A stretch of DNA of 64,000 nt from G016234445 sp964438865. GTDB taxonomy: Bacteria; Chloroflexota; Dehalococcoidia; Tepidiformales; Tepidiformaceae. The notes under the pieces are model-generated. The model searched no databases and was not told the DNA's origin. It saw only the letters and a list, made by a program, of their open reading frames with translations. Shown here piece after piece: positions 8,443 through 16,877 of the stretch. How positions within the stretch are numbered: the first letter of the stretch is position 1; the number at the start of each line of letters is the position of its first letter. The stretch is from NCBI GenBank assembly GCA_964438865.1, contig CAYTMI010000013.1, positions 8,404 to 72,403 of the forward strand. Direction: 5' to 3'. Both the position numbers and the translations under genes were made by a program.

Positions 8443-9483
8443 GTGGCCGCAGATAACGCTGTCCTTAGCCAGCGCGAAATCGATGCTCTACTCAATGCCG
8501 ACCTTGATAGCGCATCGCCGGGCGAGGGCATCCCAACGCCCGGTCCCCGGCCCGATGCCGGCCGCAAGATCAAGCCCTACGACTTCCGGCATCCCGAGAA
8601 GCTTTCGAAGGAACAGATCCGCGGCCTCCAGATCATGCAGAACAGCGTCGCCAGTGCGCTCGCGGCAGCCTTCTCAGCCCGCCTCCGCGCCCAGGTGGAA
8701 GCCAGGCTCAGCGCCCTCGAACGCGGGATCTATGAGGAATACACCGCCCAGATCGGCCCCAACGCGCTGGTCGTCATCATCGACATGAACCCCCTGCACG
8801 GGTACGCTGTCGCCGCTTTCGGCCTCGACGTGGCATTCGGCATCATCGACCGCCTGCTCGGCGGGCGCGGCAAGCGCAACACCCGTGTCCTCAACCGCGA
8901 CCTCACGGACATCGAAATCGCACTCATCCGCCACATCGGCATGGACATCGCTCTCTCTCTCATCGAGCCCTGGTCCCGGGTCACGGACCTCATTCCCGAT
9001 GTCACGGAACTCGCGCTCGGTCCGCAGGTGCTCCACGCAATCCCCCCTTCGGAATTCGTTATCACTGCCTGGTACGAAGTTCGATTCGCCGATCAGACCG
9101 GGGGGATCTCGCTCTGCTTCCCCCTCACCGTGCTGGAACAGATCCTCCCGAAGCTCACCGGACAGAGCCTCTTCGACAACCGCCCGGGCCGGACCGTCTC
9201 CGAAATCAGCCGAGTCAGCAACGACCAGTTGATGCCGATGACAGTTCCCCTCCGGGCGATCCTGGGGACTGCCCGGGTCAGCGTCGGCGAGATCGCGGAC
9301 CTCGAACCCGGCGATGTGATCGTCCTCGATCACGAAGTCGACGAGCCGCTTCGGGTCCGTGTGGGGAACTGCGAACGCTTCGCCGGGTTCGCCGGCACAC
9401 GCGGCCGAAAAATGGCACTCCAGTTGAACGGAGTTGTTGACGATGATGGTTGGGTGAAGCCCTTCGAGGAGGTTCGCGGATGA
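8443..9483 (+). CDS. fliM: Flagellar motor switch protein FliM
   Basis: 346 residues. FliM forms the C-ring of the flagellar motor and binds CheY-P. The N-terminal CheY-binding peptide LSQREIDALLN is intact at residues 7-17. The middle CheC-like domain includes NALVVIIDMNPLHGYAV and GGRGKRN, and the C-terminal SpoA domain contains VGEIADLEPGDVIVL. Translation starts at GTG 8443 behind a GGAGG. Its stop overlaps the start of the next gene. No FliN, FliG or other flagellar structural gene lies within the window. Confidence 0.93.
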   Translation: MAADNAVLSQREIDALLNADLDSASPGEGIPTPGPRPDAGRKIKPYDFRHPEKLSKEQIRGLQIMQNSVASALAAAFSARLRAQVEARLSALERGIYEEYTAQIGPNALVVIIDMNPLHGYAVAAFGLDVAFGIIDRLLGGRGKRNTRVLNRDLTDIEIALIRHIGMDIALSLIEPWSRVTDLIPDVTELALGPQVLHAIPPSEFVITAWYEVRFADQTGGISLCFPLTVLEQILPKLTGQSLFDNRPGRTVSEISRVSNDQLMPMTVPLRAILGTARVSVGEIADLEPGDVIVLDHEVDEPLRVRVGNCERFAGFAGTRGRKMALQLNGVVDDDGWVKPFEEVRG

Positions 9484-9830
9484 CCAGCGTCACCCCAATC
9501 CGGGCGGTCTTGATGTCGGCGGAAATTCGCGAGACCGGCAACGGGTTCCACCGGCTCGTCTACAAAGTCGATGGCGGTCGCAACGGCATGAGCAACGTGA
9601 CCGTCCTTATTTCCCAGGACGCCCACCGGAAGCTTGCCAACCAGCTTGCCCGTGCCCGCCAGCAGCACGTCGAAAAGGCGGCCCTCCTGAAGGCCTGGGC
9701 CCGCTGGGAACTCGCCATGCGCATGGAAGACATGGGTGCGCTCCCGGGGACGCTCACCGTCACGGCGACCGACCTGGACGACTTCGGCGCCTACGCAACC
9801 GATTTCGCCCGGACCTTGAAGGCCGGCTAG
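9480..9830 (+). CDS. Uncharacterised 116-residue protein in the fliM-cheX operon
   Basis: A 116-residue protein, starting at an ATG that overlaps the fliM stop (ATGA). A longer in-frame start at 9450 would run inside fliM and is not preferred. There is no signal peptide or membrane segment. The middle is a charged helix with many Ala, Arg and Lys (DAHRKLANQLARARQQHVEKAALL), preceded and followed by strand-like stretches. The family is not recognised. Its position between fliM and cheX, with tight coupling to fliM, suggests a role in the motor switch or chemotaxis. Confidence 0.75.
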   Translation: MTSVTPIRAVLMSAEIRETGNGFHRLVYKVDGGRNGMSNVTVLISQDAHRKLANQLARARQQHVEKAALLKAWARWELAMRMEDMGALPGTLTVTATDLDDFGAYATDFARTLKAG

Positions 9831-9882
9831 ACGGAGTGCGGCCGTTTCGGGGCTGTCCCAACCACTTGCGAAGGACAAAGCA

Positions 9883-10404
9883 TTGCTAGCAAAAGTGACT
9901 GTTGCCGAAGCAGCCCAGGCTGTAGCCAGCGGACCGGAGAAGGCTCGCGTTGAACTCGTTGCTCCCTTTGTTGAGGCGGCCGCGCGCGTCCTCATGCAGG
10001 AATGTGGCGAAACCGTAGGCAAAGGCCAGCTCTACCGCGTCCGCTCGCCCCAGACCACCAACGACATCTCCGCCCTCATCGCCATCACGGGCGCCGTGGC
10101 CGGGCTCGTCGTCTATTCGATGACCATGGCAACGGCTCGCCACCTCGCCGGCAAGATGATGGGCGAAGAGATCGCCGAGCTCGACCCCATCGCCCAGAGC
10201 GCGATTGCCGAACTGGCGAACATGATCACCGGGCAGGCGGGCATCCGACTCGAAAAAAGCGGCTTCCCCAGTGACATGTCCCCCCCGGTGCTGCTCATGG
10301 GCCAGGGAAGTTCGATCGCGACGTTCAACCTCACGCGCCTCGTCGTGCCCCTCGTCGTCAGCTCCGGCGAATTCAGCATCGACGTCGCGATCAAGGAAAC
10401 GTAG
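9883..10404 (+). CDS. cheX: CheX-like CheY-P phosphatase
   Basis: 173 residues of the CheX/CheC family, which dephosphorylates CheY-P. The catalytic motif S-x3-E-x2-N is visible as Ser106, Glu110 and Asn113 in SAIAELANMITG. The preceding segment ALIAITGAVAGLVVYSM and the ARHLAGKMMG helix fit the fold. Translation appears to start at TTG 9883 with an AAGGAC-type ribosome-binding site; no better ATG or GTG lies upstream. Together with CheC it gives this cluster two candidate CheY-P phosphatases. Confidence 0.88.
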   Translation: MLAKVTVAEAAQAVASGPEKARVELVAPFVEAAARVLMQECGETVGKGQLYRVRSPQTTNDISALIAITGAVAGLVVYSMTMATARHLAGKMMGEEIAELDPIAQSAIAELANMITGQAGIRLEKSGFPSDMSPPVLLMGQGSSIATFNLTRLVVPLVVSSGEFSIDVAIKET

Positions 10405-10475
10405 GCACCCGCGGGTATCCGGCCGACGGTCCCATTCGCTGTACCGTTCCAGCCGGCGCCCGTAGCATTCCTCCA

Positions 10476-10718
10476 ATGACTGCACCCCAGCAGCCCCGCC
10501 GTACTCGCCGCCGGGCCGCGCCGGCGGCCTCCCTGCCGCGCCCATCGGCGTCCCAGGAGTCGCTGCGCGCGACCTCCACCGCCGCCCGCCGCACGCTTGG
10601 CCATCGCGAACACCACGTTACGACCGACTATCGCTACGTTATCAGCGACCTGGCGACCGTCGCCGTCGTCGGGGCCGTCGCCGTCGCGTTCATCGTCGGG
10701 ATGTCCTTCTTCCTCTAG
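10476..10718 (+). CDS. Small single-pass membrane protein, unknown function
   Basis: 80 residues. The first 50 are Arg/Ala/Pro-rich and cationic; the last 25 form one hydrophobic helix (ATVAVVGAVAVAFIVGMSFFL) at the extreme C terminus. This arrangement is that of a tail-anchored protein with a basic cytoplasmic part. The family is not recognised. It follows cheX by about 70 bases and may share its transcript. The small size leaves some doubt whether it is translated. Confidence 0.5.
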   Translation: MTAPQQPRRTRRRAAPAASLPRPSASQESLRATSTAARRTLGHREHHVTTDYRYVISDLATVAVVGAVAVAFIVGMSFFL

Positions 10719-10733
10719 ATCCCGCGGGAACCG

Positions 10734-11225
10734 TCAGCGCAGGTTCTGGTAGGCCAGGTACATCCCGATTGCCGCCGCTACCAGACCGAACCGCGCTACT
10801 TCGAAGTCGATGAAGAGCAGCTGCGTCGCCCAGGCAAGGGCGATCCCGCCCATGGCGAAGCCCATCACCAGCGGCCCCCGCTTCCTTCCGGTTGCCAGTT
10901 CCATCGCGCGCGTGAACGCCCATCCAAGCCCCGCGCCGATGAAGATCGAGAAAAATCCCACGGTGAACGGGATGAGAACCGCCACCCAGACGAGGCCCAT
11001 CACCAGTCCGCCTCCCAGGGCGGCTGCCCCGGCGCGGAGGATGTGGGCGGTCGACAGGGTGTAGACGGGCGATTTCGTCAGATGGGCGCAGTCCTTGCAG
11101 CGTGCCCCCACCGGCGACTGGATCAGGCATTTCGGGCAGATCGGAGTGTCGCAGCGGCTGCAGCGAAGCGCGGTCTCCACACCCGGGTTGCGCGGACATT
11201 CGACCACGGAAGTCACGGCGGCCAT
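10734..11225 (-). CDS. Zinc-ribbon membrane protein
   Basis: 163 residues. The N-terminal part has a B-box-like metal-binding pattern: CPRNPGVETALRCSRCDTPI, then CPKCL and CKDC. It is followed by three or four hydrophobic helices (about residues 63-160). Proteins of this type (a small N-terminal zinc finger fused to a membrane domain, sometimes linked to rhomboid-like proteins) are common in high-GC bacteria and have no fixed function. No rhomboid Gly-x-Ser-x active site is seen. The gene is convergent with the small protein before it. Confidence 0.72.
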   Translation of the reverse strand: MAAVTSVVECPRNPGVETALRCSRCDTPICPKCLIQSPVGARCKDCAHLTKSPVYTLSTAHILRAGAAALGGGLVMGLVWVAVLIPFTVGFFSIFIGAGLGWAFTRAMELATGRKRGPLVMGFAMGGIALAWATQLLFIDFEVARFGLVAAAIGMYLAYQNLR

Positions 11226-11293
11226 CCTACCAATCTCCGCCGTAACAGGCGTCGCTCCAGCGTATCGCGGTGACCGGAAAGCGCGGGTCTACG

Positions 11294-11737
11294 CTATTCG
11301 GCGGTGCTGCCCATGTCGACCAGGGCGAAGGATATCCTGCCCTCGGCGGCGAGTTGGCCGTCCACCGTGGCCTTCACGTGACCCTTGCCCACGGGCCCGC
11401 GCATCTTTTCGAGCGTGAACTCCAGGCGGAGCTGGTCCCCGGGCACCACCGGCCGGCGGAACCGCATCTGTTCGATTCCCCCGAAGAGCGGCGTCTTCCC
11501 CGCCATCTCCACGCCCTTGAGCAGCGAAATCGCCGCCACCTGGGCCAGCGCCTCAACGATGAGGACCCCTGGCATCACCTTCCGCCCGGGAAAGTGGCCT
11601 TCGAAGAACCACTCGTTGGCAGTTACGTTCTTGATCCCGACGGCGCTCTTGCCTTCGACGATCTCCACAATCCGGTCGACCAGCAGGAACGGATAGCGGT
11701 GGGGGATGATGGCCTCAATCTGGTCTGCGTCGATCAC
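11294..11737 (-). CDS. fabZ: 3-hydroxyacyl-[ACP] dehydratase FabZ
   Basis: 147 residues of the hotdog fold. FabZ dehydrates 3-hydroxyacyl-ACP in fatty-acid synthesis. The catalytic His48 lies in FFEGHFPG and Glu62 in IVEALAQV; the entry motif IPHRYPFLLVDR is complete. The start is GTG 11737, overlapping the stop of the upstream PHP gene (GTGA). A much longer frame exists upstream but only reads the neighbouring gene out of frame. No other fatty-acid synthesis gene is nearby; the gene ends the recA-led run. Confidence 0.94.
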   Translation of the reverse strand: MIDADQIEAIIPHRYPFLLVDRIVEIVEGKSAVGIKNVTANEWFFEGHFPGRKVMPGVLIVEALAQVAAISLLKGVEMAGKTPLFGGIEQMRFRRPVVPGDQLRLEFTLEKMRGPVGKGHVKATVDGQLAAEGRISFALVDMGSTAE

Positions 11738-12597
11738 GAAGTGCCTCCCGCGGTGCCAGTGTCTACGCCGGCTTGCTCCAGGAATCTCACGAAGGCGTCC
11801 ACGGCCGCGTCCGGGAAGGGGATGTCGCCGATTTCGCGGTCGTCCGGATTGCCAAGTCCGTGGTAGTCGCTCCCGCCTGACATGGCCATCCCGAGCCGGG
11901 TGGCCAGCCGCTGGTGGGCCGCGACGGTGGCCGCGTCGTAGTGCTTGTAGTAAGTCTCGAGGCCGTCCGCGCCCCACTCCCGGAGCTGCTCGACCGCGGG
12001 CTCGTAGTCGGTGTCGATGAAGACCGCGTGCGCGACGACCACGACCCCGCCGTTGCCATGGATCATCCGGATCGCGTCGGGCGGGTCGAGCTTCTCGCGC
12101 TGGACGTCCGCAGGCTTGCCGTTCCCGAGCCAGAGGTCGAAGGCTTCCTGGACGTTCGCCACGTGGCCCACTTCGACCAGCGCCCGGGCGACGTGCGGGC
12201 GCCCAACCGTCGCCTCCCCGGCGATTTCGAACACCCGGTCGACGTCGATCGGCACCCCGTGGTCCGCCAGAATCTTCACGATCTCCCTCGTGCGCCCCAG
12301 GCGCCCATGGCGCTGCCACGAAAGGAACTCCTGCAGCGGCTTCGATTCTACGTTAAACCCGAACCCCAGCAGGTGGACATCGGCCCTTCCGAGGTCCGTG
12401 CTCAACTCAATGCCCGGGATCAGCCGAAGCCCGAGCCTGGCCGCTTCGGCGCGCGCTTCGGCCAGTCCCTCGGTTGTGTCGTGGTCGGTCAGGGAGAGGG
12501 CGCGCACACCCTTCGCGGCAGCCGTCTGCATCACCCATGCCGGGGGGCGGACGCCGTCGCTCGCGGTGCTGTGGAGGTGGAAATCGCCTTTGGCCAT
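11734..12597 (-). CDS. PHP-domain metal-dependent phosphoesterase
   Basis: 287 residues. The PHP signature FHLHSTASDG begins at residue 5, followed by LTDHDTTEGL and LIPGIELST, which are PHP motifs 1-3; the later GSDYHG carries the terminal metal ligands. The family (YciV/RNase AM-like and nucleoside 3',5'-bisphosphatase) cleaves phosphoesters on nucleotides or short RNAs. The start codon overlaps the ymdB stop and the gene overlaps fabZ. Its place next to rny and ymdB suggests, but does not prove, a role in RNA end processing. Confidence 0.86.
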   Translation of the reverse strand: MAKGDFHLHSTASDGVRPPAWVMQTAAAKGVRALSLTDHDTTEGLAEARAEAARLGLRLIPGIELSTDLGRADVHLLGFGFNVESKPLQEFLSWQRHGRLGRTREIVKILADHGVPIDVDRVFEIAGEATVGRPHVARALVEVGHVANVQEAFDLWLGNGKPADVQREKLDPPDAIRMIHGNGGVVVVAHAVFIDTDYEPAVEQLREWGADGLETYYKHYDAATVAAHQRLATRLGMAMSGGSDYHGLGNPDDREIGDIPFPDAAVDAFVRFLEQAGVDTGTAGGTS

Positions 12598-13364
12598 CAA
12601 CACAGCGTCCTGTCGACGCGCTCGATCGAGCAGGCACGCGCGCTGCCGTCGTCGATGTCGACCATCACGCCGTTGATGACCGCCGGGCCGTCGGCGGTGT
12701 GGAGGCGCGTCGGCATTTGTGTCAGGAACCGCGCGATGACGCTTTCCACCCTGTCGCCGATTACGGAATCGCGGGCGCCGCACATCCCCGCGTCGGTGCA
12801 GTAGGCGGTGCCCTGCGGCAAGACCCGGCAATCCGCGGTCGGGACGTGGGTATGGGTGCCGATGACAGCGCTCACCCTGCCGTCGAGGTACCAGCCCAGG
12901 GCCTGCTTTTCGCTCGTTGCCTCAGCGTGGATGTCGACGACCACCACCGTTCCCGGGGCGATAGACCGGAGGACCTCGTCGGCCGCGCGGAAGGGGTCGT
13001 CGTAGGCAGTGCCCATGAAGGTCCGCCCGATCAGGTTCACCAGCACGAGGTTGCCCACCTGCACGACCCCCGTGCCCGGCGCCCCCGGTGGATAGTTGTG
13101 GGGCCGCGCGATCGGCTTGCCCGAATCGAGGTAGGGGTAGACTTCCCGGTGCTGGAAGGTGTGGTTCCCGCCACTGATGATGTCCACCCCGCCGGCCAGC
13201 AATTCGTCGGCGATCTTCGGGGTGATCCCCTTGCCGCCGGCGACGTTCTCGCCGTTAGCTATGACATAATCTGGGCCGAGCTCGGCGCGAAGCCCCGGTA
13301 CTGACGCCAGTACCGCGTCGCGCCCGCAGCTCCCCACGATGTCGCCGAGGAACAACACCCGCAT
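12597..13364 (-). CDS. ymdB: YmdB-type metallophosphoesterase (TIGR00282 family)
   Basis: 255 residues of the calcineurin-like YmdB family. The motifs FLGDIVGSCGRD, ANGENVAGGKGIT and SGGNHTFQHRE (metal ligands Asp, Glu/Asn, His) and the late IGTHTHVPTAD are all visible. Characterised members hydrolyse 2',3'-cyclic nucleotides. It lies two bases downstream of rny, the same neighbour as in Bacillus subtilis (ymdA/rny-ymdB), and overlaps the next PHP gene. Confidence 0.92.
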   Translation of the reverse strand: MRVLFLGDIVGSCGRDAVLASVPGLRAELGPDYVIANGENVAGGKGITPKIADELLAGGVDIISGGNHTFQHREVYPYLDSGKPIARPHNYPPGAPGTGVVQVGNLVLVNLIGRTFMGTAYDDPFRAADEVLRSIAPGTVVVVDIHAEATSEKQALGWYLDGRVSAVIGTHTHVPTADCRVLPQGTAYCTDAGMCGARDSVIGDRVESVIARFLTQMPTRLHTADGPAVINGVMVDIDDGSARACSIERVDRTLC

Positions 13365-13366
13365 CG

Positions 13367-14893
13367 TTAGCGCGCGTACTCGGTCGCCCGGGTCTCCCGC
13401 ACAACGGTGACTTTGATCTGGCCGGGATACTCCATTGTCTCCTCGATCTTCTGGCTCACGTCTCGGGCGATGCGCATCGCCGCGAGGTCGTCAACCTGCT
13501 CCGGCCGGACGATGATCCGGATTTCGCGTCCCGCCTGGATCGCGAATGCGGATTCCACGCCCTTGAACCCGCGGGCGATCTCCTCCAGCGTCTGCAGGCG
13601 GCGAATGTAGTTCTCCAGCGATTCCCGTCGTGCTCCTGGCCGCCCGCCGCTGACCGCGTCGGCCATCATCACGAGGACCGCTTCCACCGAGGTCGGCTCG
13701 ACTTCTTCGTGGTGCGCTTCGATGCAGTGCGCAACCGCCTCCTTCACCCGGAACCGGCGGGCGATGTCGGCTCCGATGAGCGCATGAGTCCCTTCGACTT
13801 CGTGGTCGACGGCCTTCCCGAGGTCATGGAGGAACCCGCCGGCCCGCGCGATGTCGGCGTCGGCGCCGATCTCGCGGGCCAGCATCGCGGCGATGTGGGC
13901 CGTCTCGATCGAGTGGCGCATGACGTTCTGCCCGTAGCTGGTCCGGTAGCGCAACCGCCCGAAGACCTTGAGAACCTCGGGATGAAGGTTCAGGACTCCC
14001 GCCTCCACCGCGGCCGCCTCCGCCGACTCGATCATGGTCGCCTCGACGTCGCGGCGGGCCTTGGCGACCGCCTCTTCGATGCGCGTCGGATGGATCCGGC
14101 CGTCGTGCACCAGGGAGCTGAGGGCGACGCGGGCCACTTCCCGGCGGACGGGGTCGAAGGCGCTCACCGTCACTGCGTCCGGGGTGTCGTCGATGATCAG
14201 GTCGACACCGGTGGCCGCTTCGATGGCGCGGATATTGCGCCCTTCGCGGCCGATGATGCGCCCCTTCATGTCCTCGCTCGGGATCGCGACCACGGAAACT
14301 GTGCTCTCCGCGGTGACTTCCGAGGTGTATCGCTGGATCGCCGTCGCCAGGATCTTGCGGGCGCGGACGGCTGCGGTAGCCTCCACTTCCTTCTCGATCT
14401 CGCGGACTTTTCGGCTGGCCTCGTCGCGGATTTCGACTTCGATGGCCGACATCAGCTGTTCCCGTGCCTCGGCGGCGGTCAGCGCGGCGATCCGCTCGAG
14501 TTCCTGTTGGTGGCGGGCGCGAAGCTGCTCGGCCTCGGTCCTCGCCTGCTCGATCCCGGTCTCCCGGTCGCGGACGGTTTGGTCGCGGCGGTCGAGCGCC
14601 TCGGCCTTGCGGTCGAGGTTTTCTTCCTTCTGTGCGAGCCGCTGTTCGGTGCGGACCGCTTCTGCGCGGCGCTCCCGGATTTCGGCTTCGGTGCTACTCC
14701 GGAGCGAAAGGTTCTCTTCTTTCGCCTGCAGCAACAGCTCTTTCTGCTTTGTTTCGGCCTCAGCGAGTACCCGGCTGGCCTGCTCCTCTGCGTCTTGCAG
14801 TGATGTCCCCAGCGTGCGGCGTCGCGCGAAGTAGCCTCCCGCGGCGCCGGCCAGCAATCCCGCCAGGCCGACGATCACGATAATCGCCGGCAT
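13367..14893 (-). CDS. rny: Ribonuclease Y
   Basis: 508 residues. RNase Y is the membrane-anchored endoribonuclease that starts mRNA decay in many bacteria lacking RNase E. It has one N-terminal transmembrane helix (IIVIVGLAGLLAGAAGG), a long charged coiled coil (about 30-200), a KH domain with GRIIGREGRNIRA, and an HD domain with RHSIETAHIAA and FLHDLGKAVDHE. The C-terminal domain ends with GQIKVTVVRE. Length matches the family. The ymdB gene follows within two bases. Confidence 0.96.
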   Translation of the reverse strand: MPAIIVIVGLAGLLAGAAGGYFARRRTLGTSLQDAEEQASRVLAEAETKQKELLLQAKEENLSLRSSTEAEIRERRAEAVRTEQRLAQKEENLDRKAEALDRRDQTVRDRETGIEQARTEAEQLRARHQQELERIAALTAAEAREQLMSAIEVEIRDEASRKVREIEKEVEATAAVRARKILATAIQRYTSEVTAESTVSVVAIPSEDMKGRIIGREGRNIRAIEAATGVDLIIDDTPDAVTVSAFDPVRREVARVALSSLVHDGRIHPTRIEEAVAKARRDVEATMIESAEAAAVEAGVLNLHPEVLKVFGRLRYRTSYGQNVMRHSIETAHIAAMLAREIGADADIARAGGFLHDLGKAVDHEVEGTHALIGADIARRFRVKEAVAHCIEAHHEEVEPTSVEAVLVMMADAVSGGRPGARRESLENYIRRLQTLEEIARGFKGVESAFAIQAGREIRIIVRPEQVDDLAAMRIARDVSQKIEETMEYPGQIKVTVVRETRATEYAR

Positions 14894-15021
14894 TGAATCT
14901 CTCCAGGTGTCCAGTTGAAAGTGGGAATGTCAAAGAAAAACCACCGCCCGCTTGGAAACGGGCTGGGAGTTCCGGCGATCGTACGCTCGCCCGGGGCGGC
15001 AAGTCAAAGAAAACGTGAAGC

Positions 15022-15702
15022 CTATGACGGATCGTCAGGCATCAACCCGTCCGGGGCAGCGCCAGCGTTGGCCTGCTCCCACGCCGCCCGGGTGGCGCGG
15101 CTCGCGACCTCGTAGTCGAATCCTCGTCTCCGCAAGAAGCCGCCGACCTTCCCGGCGAAGACTTCATAGGTCGCGCCGGTGAGGCTCCGGGCCTTTCTGA
15201 TCGCGAGCGCTTCTGCCGTCGCCAGGTCGTCGATCCCCTCCGTGACGATGTCGACGGACTCCGGCTCGATCCCGCGGCTCAGCAGTTCATAGCGCAACAT
15301 CCGTCGGCCACGGGGGGCACTCTGGCGGCGGTCCTCCACCCAGGCGCGCGCAAACTTTTCGTCGTCCAGCAGGCCTGCCCGGCGCAGCCGCAGCACCTCG
15401 TCGTCGATCGCTTCCGGGGCAGTGCCGCGCATCGCCAGCCGCGTCCGCATCTCCTGCTCGCTCCGGGCCCGGTGCGAAAGCAGGCGCAGCGCCGCTTCGT
15501 GCGCCACCGAGCGCTGTTCGGCAGCCTCCAGGGCGTGGAACAGCGTCTCCGCCGCCGGGTCGCCTTCGCGGGGCCCGACCCGCTCGCAGGCGTCGTCGCT
15601 GAAGACGAATTCGCGCCCGTCGCTCAGGGTGATCAGCCGCATCCGCCCCTGGCCCACCGGCCGGATGGTGTGGATGGTCGGAAGAGTGGAGGGGTCGTCC
15701 AT
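15022..15702 (-). CDS. recX: Regulatory protein RecX
   Basis: 226 residues. RecX binds RecA filaments and limits their activity. The three-helix repeats are visible as ALRLLSHRARSEQEMRTRL, DEVLRLRRAGLLDDEKFARA and MLRYELLSRGIE. An N-terminal extension of about 60 residues (strand-rich, GRMRLITLSDGREFVFSD) precedes them, as in several Gram-positive-type RecX proteins. It begins 9 bases after recA, and this adjacency supports the call. Confidence 0.9.
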   Translation of the reverse strand: MDDPSTLPTIHTIRPVGQGRMRLITLSDGREFVFSDDACERVGPREGDPAAETLFHALEAAEQRSVAHEAALRLLSHRARSEQEMRTRLAMRGTAPEAIDDEVLRLRRAGLLDDEKFARAWVEDRRQSAPRGRRMLRYELLSRGIEPESVDIVTEGIDDLATAEALAIRKARSLTGATYEVFAGKVGGFLRRRGFDYEVASRATRAAWEQANAGAAPDGLMPDDPS

Positions 15703-15711
15703 ACGGCCCGG

Positions 15712-16767
15712 TTAGCGTCCTCCCGCCACGACGGCCGTCTTCTTCTCCGCAGGTGCCCCGGCCATCGGTGGCAGCCCGGCTTCGCGCCGGATCTCCACTT
15801 CGATCTCGTTCCGCACGTCCGGGTTGTCTTCGAGGAACTGCTTCGCATTCTCCCGGCCCTGGCCGATGCGGAGGTCGCCAAAGCTGTAAAACGCCCCTGC
15901 CTTCGTCAGGATGGCCTGTTCGACGCCGAGGTCCACGATGTCCCCGGTGCGGCTGATCCCGCGAGGGATGCCGAACATAATCTCGAACTCCGCCTGCTTG
16001 AATGGAGGCGCAACCTTGTTCTTCACGACCTTCACCTTCACGCGGTTGCCGATGATCTCCGTGCCCTTCTTCACCGATTCCACCCGTCGGATTTCGAGGC
16101 GCACCGACGCATAGAATTTCAGTGCCCGGCCCCCGGGCGTGACTTCGGGGTTCCCGAACACCACGCCGACCTTTTCCCGCAGCTGATTGATGAAGATGAC
16201 CGCGGTGCTCGTCGTGGAGATGGTCGGCGTGAGCTTCCGCATGGCCTGCGACATCAGCCGCGCCTGGAGGCCCATGTGCGAATCGCCCATCTCGCCCTCG
16301 ATCTCCGCGCGGGGCACGAGCGCCGCCACCGAGTCCACCACGATCGCGTCAACCGCGTTCGAACGCACCAGCGCCTCGCAGATCTCCAACGCCTGCTCGC
16401 CCGTGTCCGGCTGGCTGACAAGGAGGTCTTCCACCCGGATGCCGAGGTCGCGCGCGTAGATGGGATCCATCGCGTGTTCGACGTCGATGTAGGCGGCAGT
16501 CCCGCCGGCCTTCTGCGCTTCGGCCATGATGTGCATGGCGAGGGTGCTCTTGCCGGCCGATTCGGGGCCGTAGATCTCGGTGATCCTTCCCCGTGGGATG
16601 CCGCCGATCCCGAGTGCGATGTCGAGCGCCAGGGAACCCGTCGAGATCGCCTCGACCGTCATCCGCTCGGTCGCGTCACCCAGGCGCATCACTGCGCCCC
16701 GCCCGAATTGCTTCTCGATCTGCCCGAGCGCCAGTTCGAGCGCGCGTGCGCGGTCGTTCTCTGCCAT
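15712..16767 (-). CDS. recA: Recombinase RecA
   Basis: 351 residues. RecA forms filaments on single-stranded DNA, drives strand exchange and triggers the SOS response. Walker A is GPESAGKST, and the L1 region GEMGDSHMGLQARLMSQAMR and L2 region FINQLREKVGVVFGNPEVT are intact. The C-terminal domain ends in an Ala/Lys-rich tail. There is no intein. A LexA-like box lies about 80 bases upstream. The gene leads a run continuing into recX, rny, ymdB, the PHP gene and fabZ. Confidence 0.97.
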   Translation of the reverse strand: MAENDRARALELALGQIEKQFGRGAVMRLGDATERMTVEAISTGSLALDIALGIGGIPRGRITEIYGPESAGKSTLAMHIMAEAQKAGGTAAYIDVEHAMDPIYARDLGIRVEDLLVSQPDTGEQALEICEALVRSNAVDAIVVDSVAALVPRAEIEGEMGDSHMGLQARLMSQAMRKLTPTISTTSTAVIFINQLREKVGVVFGNPEVTPGGRALKFYASVRLEIRRVESVKKGTEIIGNRVKVKVVKNKVAPPFKQAEFEIMFGIPRGISRTGDIVDLGVEQAILTKAGAFYSFGDLRIGQGRENAKQFLEDNPDVRNEIEVEIRREAGLPPMAGAPAEKKTAVVAGGR

Positions 16768-16848
16768 GCTGTCCCCTGCCGAAGTGGCCTGATTGCGGCC
16801 GATGATACCATCGGCCCGGCCTTTCCGGTGCAGATGCTACCCCATAGC

Positions 16849-16860
16849 AAACAAATGTTC
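16849..16860 (-). promoter_or_regulatory. Candidate LexA (SOS) box upstream of recA
   Basis: On the minus strand the sequence is GAACATTTGTTT, one base off the Gram-positive GAAC-N4-GTTC operator. It sits 82 bases upstream of the recA start in the 110-base gap before the DM13 gene, where an SOS operator is expected. No lexA gene lies in the window. Confidence 0.5.
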
Positions 16861-16877
16861 TACTGCGGCGGAATCGG

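Noticed and set aside
11738..12319. Long N-terminal extension of the fabZ frame
   Set aside because: It lies within the PHP gene in another frame and has no domain; GTG 11737 overlaps the PHP stop in the way typical of this genome.
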